Shown: one piece after another, positions 14,049 through 17,169 of the stretch | Layout: each line of letters opens with the position of its first letter | Position numbering within the stretch: the stretch's first letter is position 1 | From: an uncultured Lachnospiraceae bacterium | Lineage (GTDB): Bacteria; Bacillota; Clostridia; Lachnospirales; Lachnospiraceae | Assembly: GCA_947594085.1 (NCBI GenBank) | Contig: CANQEB010000021.1 | Span: 1 to 17,169 of the forward strand | Direction of reading: 5' to 3' | DNA length: 17,169 bases | The notes under the pieces: model-generated | Databases searched by the model: none | What the model saw: the letters and a program-made list of their open reading frames with translations, nothing else | Told to the model about the DNA's origin: nothing | Program-made: the position numbers and the translations under genes

Positions 14049-14600
14049 TTATTCCGCAGAGGGTGGATAAGAGTCCATCACTACTTCTGGATCTTCCTTC
14101 ACCCAGTCGATCGGCTCCAACGGCTGATTCGCCATTGCCTCCGCTTCCCGTTCGATGTTCTCCCACTGATTACAACCTGTAATCGCCTCGTTACTCTTTG
14201 TTTTCAATTCGCGAAAACCCTCGTTAAACCCTTTGGCTTCTGCGATCTTCATTTCTTGAATGGCCTCTTCAAGAGAAACCCCGCCGAATTCATCCTTGGG
14301 ATCATTTACACGATAGATCTTTTTGAATGCGTCGATTAGACTATCGCCATCCTTAAGATCCTTCCGAACCTGACTGTAAATCTGCTTTTTAGGCCGATTC
14401 CGATAAGGTTTTGTGCCTAGATTCCAGTTCGTTTCGTCATAATACAGAAAATATAGTACCAAACCGGTCTCCAGTTCTATCCTGAGCATTCTCGCACCGA
14501 TCTTGTTGCGGGTTTTGATCGGAACAGAACCCAAAGCCAATCCATAGAGACTCCAGAATTTGTCGAACAATTCCCGTTCTGTCATTTTCTCAAACGCCAT
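14049..14600 (-). CDS. Hypothetical phage protein (183 aa)
   Basis: Start at the ATG at 14600 (MAFEKMTERELFDKF), 7 bases after AAGGAGG. A GTG at 14645 would add 15 residues but reads through a palindrome and has no binding site. The N-terminal half contains RNKIGARMLRIELETGLVLY and FLYYDETNWNLGTKPYRNRP, which looks globular; the middle is helical (SLEEAIQEMKIAEAKGFNEG); the C-terminus is acidic and proline-containing. No known domain. The gene is bracketed by two near-identical GATTACA palindromes, one just upstream of its binding site and one inside it. Confidence 0.75.
   Translation of the reverse strand: MAFEKMTERELFDKFWSLYGLALGSVPIKTRNKIGARMLRIELETGLVLYFLYYDETNWNLGTKPYRNRPKKQIYSQVRKDLKDGDSLIDAFKKIYRVNDPKDEFGGVSLEEAIQEMKIAEAKGFNEGFRELKTKSNEAITGCNQWENIEREAEAMANQPLEPIDWVKEDPEVVMDSYPPSAE
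14167..14185. repeat. GATTACA inverted repeat, intragenic copy
   Basis: GATTACA-ACC-TGTAATC (14168-14184), a 7-base perfect inverted repeat with a 3-base spacer. It matches the copy at 14626-14644 at 17 of 19 positions. It lies within the coding region of the 14049-14600 gene (residues AITGCNQ). Confidence 0.7.
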
Positions 14601-14625
14601 TTTTGATTCCTCCTTGTAAATATAA

Positions 14626-14644
14626 TGATTACATCCTGTAATCA
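14626..14644. repeat. GATTACA inverted repeat, intergenic copy
   Basis: TGATTACA-TCC-TGTAATCA, an 8-base perfect inverted repeat with a 3-base spacer, one base after the stop of the 14646-15305 gene and shortly upstream of the next ribosome binding site. The length and symmetry fit a dimeric repressor operator. One edge base is shared with an ATTATATTT motif at 14618-14626. Confidence 0.7.
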
Positions 14645-14645
14645 C

Positions 14646-15305
14646 TCAGTCGTCCAATGGTTCTGCATCATCCACATCAATCAGCCAGCCACGTCCCACA
14701 TGACTGATCCCGATCTGCTCAGGACTCCTCCAGCCGTATGCTGTGTCAGTATATACCGACGACTGATCCACCAATTCCAATAGATCCGCCACAGAAGCAG
14801 ACCCGTACGTCTTAATTCGATCGTGAAGGCTCGCCACGACATTACGAGCATCGTTCCGATCGCTCAGAACGATTTCTCGGTAGTCCGTATCGATCCCTCG
14901 ACGAGAATATCTTTTCTCATCTCTGTCACGACGGTCACGATCCCTAGGAGATCGATAGGATGCTGAGTAGTCGGTCGAAACATTGCTGTAACTCCTACGA
15001 CCTCTGCTACGCCGTCTCCCGCTCACCTGACCGAATAGAAGCATCTCTCCCAGGTCGAGGATCGTGTCTTTGATAAATGGAACAATAAGTTCGTTTACCA
15101 AATATCCACCAACATCCTCGACATCGTCTGCAATGAACAGAGACCGGATCCGCTTCCCAAGAGTAGGCTTTGTACTCACGACTCTTCCCTGTTTTACCAC
15201 CGACTCGAGTTTTGGGGCTGTCTTTTTGTCTGTCGGTTGCTCCGTAGGTTTCTTATTCGGCGGCAACATTGACCTGTCCACTTTGATCATTTCATGTTCT
15301 GCCAT
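14646..15305 (-). CDS. Phage protein with arginine-rich linker (219 aa)
   Basis: Three parts. Residues 1-50 are polar and proline/lysine-rich. Residues 51-92 contain a conserved-looking helical block (LGKRIRSLFI, then VGGYLVNELIVPFIKDTILD, LGEMLLFG). Residues 97-137 are very rich in Arg, Ser, Asp and Tyr (RRRSRGRRSYSN, later RDRDRRDRDEKRYSRRG), likely disordered and able to bind nucleic acid. The C-terminus (ARNVVASLHDRIKTYGSASV, then ADLLELV and YGWRSPEQIG) resembles a module I recall in other Firmicute phage proteins of unknown role. The start is the ATG after AAGGAGGAATAAAT, directly downstream of a terminator. It may be a packaging-, DNA- or RNA-associated protein, which is inference. Confidence 0.8.
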   Translation of the reverse strand: MAEHEMIKVDRSMLPPNKKPTEQPTDKKTAPKLESVVKQGRVVSTKPTLGKRIRSLFIADDVEDVGGYLVNELIVPFIKDTILDLGEMLLFGQVSGRRRSRGRRSYSNVSTDYSASYRSPRDRDRRDRDEKRYSRRGIDTDYREIVLSDRNDARNVVASLHDRIKTYGSASVADLLELVDQSSVYTDTAYGWRSPEQIGISHVGRGWLIDVDDAEPLDD

Positions 15306-15319
15306 ATTTATTCCTCCTT

Positions 15320-15355
15320 AAAAATATAAGGAGCGTTGTTTAAAACGCCCCTTAT
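15320..15355 (-). terminator. Intrinsic terminator after the 15368-15703 gene
   Basis: Minus-strand ATAAGGGGCG / CGCTCCTTAT, 10 pairs with one G-U, a 10-base loop, then ATTTTT. It begins 12 bases after the stop codon. The ribosome binding site of the next gene starts right after the T-run. Confidence 0.78.
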
Positions 15356-15367
15356 TTGGACTTAGTT

Positions 15368-15703
15368 TCAATCCTCTTCTTCGGACTCCTCGTCCGGCTG
15401 GATTTCGTGAATCACGCCCTCCTGCACCTTGGCGCCCTTTACCTTTTTCGCCTTCTTCCTCCAGAACTGGTAGAACTTCTCCCGCTCCGGGGTAGCGATG
15501 CCTTTCTTCTCACAGTGCTTGTCATACACCTTCTGAGAGATCTTTGTCCCTCCGAAGATCAGACCTACTGCGGCAGCACCTACACCCAGAATGGTACCCC
15601 ATCCAGTGCTGGATTCCACAACAGGCGGAAGTTCGGTGATATCGGTCACCTCAGCGCCCAGATCCTCCATCGTATCCATCACGACTTCCTTCTGCTCGTC
15701 CAT
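15368..15703 (-). CDS. Single-pass membrane protein (111 aa)
   Basis: The acidic N-terminus (MDEQKEVVMDTMEDLGAEVTD) is followed by a small-residue-rich membrane helix at about 34-52 (GWGTILGVGAAAVGLIFGG), then a basic region (SQKVYDKHCEKKG, FWRKKAKKVKGAKV) and an acidic end (DEESEEED). The positive region after the helix predicts a cytoplasmic C-terminus. The start is the ATG after AGGAGGATTTAAAA, with TTATATTT immediately before the binding site. The gene has its own terminator. No family name known to me. It is one of at least five membrane proteins in this part of the window. Confidence 0.8.
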   Translation of the reverse strand: MDEQKEVVMDTMEDLGAEVTDITELPPVVESSTGWGTILGVGAAAVGLIFGGTKISQKVYDKHCEKKGIATPEREKFYQFWRKKAKKVKGAKVQEGVIHEIQPDEESEEED

Positions 15704-15733
15704 TTTTAAATCCTCCTAAATATAAAGTATTTT

Positions 15734-15753
15734 TGAAACTAGGTTTCATTATA
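15734..15753 (-). promoter_or_regulatory. Possible -10 box with adjoining inverted repeat
   Basis: In the 70-base gap before the 15368-15703 gene, the minus strand has TATAAT (15753-15748) followed directly by TGAAAC-CTA-GTTTCA (15748-15734), a 6-base perfect inverted repeat where transcription would start. No good -35 box is visible, so a promoter with an overlapping operator is only a possibility. Confidence 0.3.
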
Positions 15754-15773
15754 GTGCTGGAATTTTGTGCGAA

Positions 15774-15971
15774 TTAGTGGTCTGTCGGAAGCTTAGTAAG
15801 AATCTCCTGCAGAGTCACACGAAGTTCGAGAAGCTGTGCCCCATCTAGGGTGACCATTTTAGTCGAAAGAGGCTCCACTTCATTTTTCACGACAAGTTGA
15901 GCTGTGTTTTCTCCGTCTACATACACAACATCCAAACTGGATGCTATAGACCAAGTCGTAATTTTAGTCAT
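15774..15971 (-). CDS. Small hypothetical protein (65 aa)
   Basis: The start ATG at 15971 overlaps the stop of the upstream gene (ATGA), with TTTGGGAGGACAGAA as binding site. The protein is strand-rich at first (MTKITTWSIASSLDVVYVDG, then AQLVVKNEVEPLSTKMVTLD) and ends in a helix (AQLLELRVTLQEILTKL). It is mildly acidic, with no cysteine and no membrane segment. No family recognised. Last gene of a run of three short overlapping genes following the DUF6353-like gene. Confidence 0.75.
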   Translation of the reverse strand: MTKITTWSIASSLDVVYVDGENTAQLVVKNEVEPLSTKMVTLDGAQLLELRVTLQEILTKLPTDH

Positions 15972-16156
15972 TTCTGTCCTCCCAAAAACCAAAGTGCGAA
16001 GGTCGCTCTAGAATATAATTCTCTTCCAGAGAGTTCGAACGCCTCTCCGAACAGATAATACCTTCGCAGAACTTCATCGCGCCATGCATCAGAAGAGCCG
16101 AAGAATCTCGTTTTAAGAAATTCCCCGACCCAATTCTCGAATGTCGTTTTAATCAT
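15968..16156 (-). CDS. Small hypothetical protein (62 aa), possible paralog of its upstream neighbour
   Basis: Start at the ATG at 16156 (MIKTTFENWVGEF), overlapping the upstream stop by 8 bases with the same AATGAYTAR layout as the pair before it; AGAGGTTGTCACAGA provides the binding site. The C-terminal part, RRYYLFGEAFELSGRELYSR then ATFALWFL, resembles IYFEWGERNKIEEWKLLTQ then IYFFTWI of the upstream gene in spacing of aromatic and Gly-Glu residues, so a tandem duplication is possible. No known domain. Contains an ATTATATTC motif about 40 bases before the next start. Confidence 0.72.
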   Translation of the reverse strand: MIKTTFENWVGEFLKTRFFGSSDAWRDEVLRRYYLFGEAFELSGRELYSRATFALWFLGGQK

Positions 16157-16355
16157 TCTGTGACAACCTCTTTTCAAGCTCGTTAATCCAAGTGAAGAAG
16201 TAGATCTGCGTCAGAAGTTTCCACTCTTCGATCTTGTTGCGCTCGCCCCATTCGAAGTAGATGTCCATTATCTGCCGAACATCTGCTTCAGATAGTTTAG
16301 GAAATGCACCCTTAAAATATAAAAGCTGTCTCTGAACAAATTCTTCTCTAGTCAT
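16149..16355 (-). CDS. Small hypothetical helical protein (68 aa)
   Basis: Start at the ATG at 16355 (MTREEFVQRQLLYF), 8 bases inside the end of the DUF6353-like gene, with GCGAGGATCGGGCCGA before it. A longer reading from 16433 has no binding site and lies wholly inside the upstream gene. The protein is helical and aromatic: FPKLSEADVRQIMDIYFEWG, then KLLTQIYFFTWINELEKRL. The arrangement of two or three short helices resembles a small adaptor, but no family is recognised. Overlap with both neighbours suggests coupled translation. Confidence 0.75.
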   Translation of the reverse strand: MTREEFVQRQLLYFKGAFPKLSEADVRQIMDIYFEWGERNKIEEWKLLTQIYFFTWINELEKRLSQND

Positions 16356-17169
16356 TCGGCCCGATCCTCGCCTGATCTCGATAATACGGGAGCACTTCAA
16401 CCTCATACTGAAGTACCAGAACCGGCTGTTCATGCTCGTTTACACATGCCGTGAACGAAATATCAACGATTCCTTTTCTCCGATTCTCAGAAGTCCAGCC
16501 GAGTATTTCTCCCATCTTGATCTCCGGGATGTTCAATCGGTCGTAGAGCTCATTCAATGTCACGTAGTCATCGCACTGACACTGATACGAGATCTCATTG
16601 AATGCCCGTTTGACTGCCTCCGGGCTGGATGTAAAATATCTTCCCGTCCATCGGTCGAGGCACAACGTGTCCCCGTTCCCAGTTACGTAAATGGGCGTTC
16701 CATCGGCACTTGTAGCCTTCAGACGGTCTTTCGAGATCTCATTCATAACCTTCTGGTCCTTCTGTTCGCCACGATCACCAAGAAGCCCCTCTTTAACTTT
16801 CTCCCGATAGGCATCAAGTGTGCTCTGCGTCGCCGTACACACCGCAGACAGCGCCGCAATACGCTGAGACGAGATGCTGGTCGACCCGATTACCGCAGCA
16901 GAAGATGCTACACCAAGGAGGACAGGACCGGCTACATTTTTACAAATATCAACGACTAAATCTTTTTTTGCTTCTTTCTGGTCATAATACTCTGGCTTTT
17001 CTCCAGTCTCATACTTGTAATTTCCGATTGCCTTGTCGATTTTCGGCGCACTTTTATAAGTCCACCACATTGCCCCCCAGAATCCTGCAACGCCCATGCC
17101 GGCAAGGATCTGAGGCCTCTCTTCCGCTTCGAACACTCTGGCCGCTCGATACAGCCTTTTTACGTCCAG
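16348..17169 (-). CDS. DUF6353-like membrane protein, 5' end beyond window
   Basis: The frame is open to the right edge. The internal GTG at 17136 is unlikely to be the start, because the preceding residues (VKRLYRAARVFEAEERPQIL) align with SKLRVQKHSPEIL of the 13018-14025 paralog. A first hydrophobic segment (ILAGMGVAGFWGAMWW) and a second (VAGPVLLGVASSAAVIGS) match those of the paralog in order. Then come AYREKVKEGLLGDRGEQ, the DDYVTLNELYDRLNIPE element, EILGWT, and PVLVLQYEVEVLP at the end. The same architecture with a shorter central region suggests two diverged copies in one phage. Likely membrane-associated; function of the family unknown. Confidence 0.8.
   Translation of the reverse strand: MDVKRLYRAARVFEAEERPQILAGMGVAGFWGAMWWTYKSAPKIDKAIGNYKYETGEKPEYYDQKEAKKDLVVDICKNVAGPVLLGVASSAAVIGSTSISSQRIAALSAVCTATQSTLDAYREKVKEGLLGDRGEQKDQKVMNEISKDRLKATSADGTPIYVTGNGDTLCLDRWTGRYFTSSPEAVKRAFNEISYQCQCDDYVTLNELYDRLNIPEIKMGEILGWTSENRRKGIVDISFTACVNEHEQPVLVLQYEVEVLPYYRDQARIGPND

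Larger units (their letters stand above)
847..16019 (+). repeat. Dispersed one-orientation motif RAATATAAT (20 copies)
   Basis: Exact copies on the plus strand begin at 847, 1165, 2043, 2440, 2817, 3096, 4075, 4422, 6605, 6967, 7649, 8351, 9473, 11986, 12858, 13131, 13344, 13665, 14618 and 16011; near copies (GGATATAAT) begin at 4658 and 7493. I found no copy of the reverse orientation. Every one of the 20 has a purine first. On the coding strand it reads ATTATATTY. Four are between genes, three of them 17 to 25 bases and one directly before a start codon; the rest are inside genes in all three frames. Confidence 0.8.

Noticed and set aside
847..16019. RAATATAAT copies as ordinary antisense sigma70 promoters
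   Set aside because: The sites I checked lack TTGACA-like boxes 17 bases upstream on the plus strand, and no gene is encoded on that strand.

Overview
The window looks like the early/replication region of a tailed phage or prophage (dsDNA, Caudoviricetes type) that infects a low-to-moderate GC Firmicute, probably a gut clostridium. This rests on three things: strong AGGAGG-type ribosome binding sites before almost every gene, tightly packed or overlapping short genes (ATGA and AATGAYTAR overlaps), and recognisable phage replication proteins. I see no rRNA, tRNA, transposase, integrase or CRISPR array. All supported genes lie on the minus strand, so transcription runs from high to low coordinates. 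Both end genes are cut by the window edges. No stretch over 300 bases lacks a gene.

Right part, 17169 to about 8400 (transcribed first): about twenty small genes of mostly unknown function. They include two DUF6353-like membrane proteins (16348-17169 and 13018-14025), other single-pass or acidic membrane proteins (15368, 12174, and a 47-aa gene at 12878), and two stand-alone relatives of the DUF6353 C-terminal module (11185 and 11585). There is also a conserved phage protein at 8922, two ribbon-helix-helix-like small proteins (8570 and 8206), and an amber-interrupted small ORF (8396-8557). Five intrinsic terminators fall here. In four of them the stop codon of the upstream gene sits in the hairpin loop, and three share the same loop.

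Control region, about 8030-8210: a strong hairpin terminator, a very AT-rich stretch, three copies of TGTCATTTTGTCA (one inverted), and a sigma70-like promoter whose -35 box lies inside one copy. It may be the replication origin, the operator of the replication operon, or both.

Left part, 7990 to 1: the replication operon. It starts with a roughly 1,300-residue protein that joins an SF3/D5-type helicase, an archaeo-eukaryotic primase-like domain and a family B DNA polymerase with its proofreading exonuclease. Then follow an SSB-like protein with an acidic tail, a 55-aa protein, an SNF2-like phage helicase, an XRE regulator, a VRR-NUC nuclease, a RecB/Cas4-like PD-(D/E)XK nuclease, and the start of a larger HTH-containing protein. 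Together these could prime, unwind, copy, protect and process phage DNA.

Across the whole window the 9-mer RAATATAAT (ATTATATTY on the coding strand) occurs 20 times in one orientation and not once in the other, in all reading frames and between genes. This is the most striking unexplained signal.
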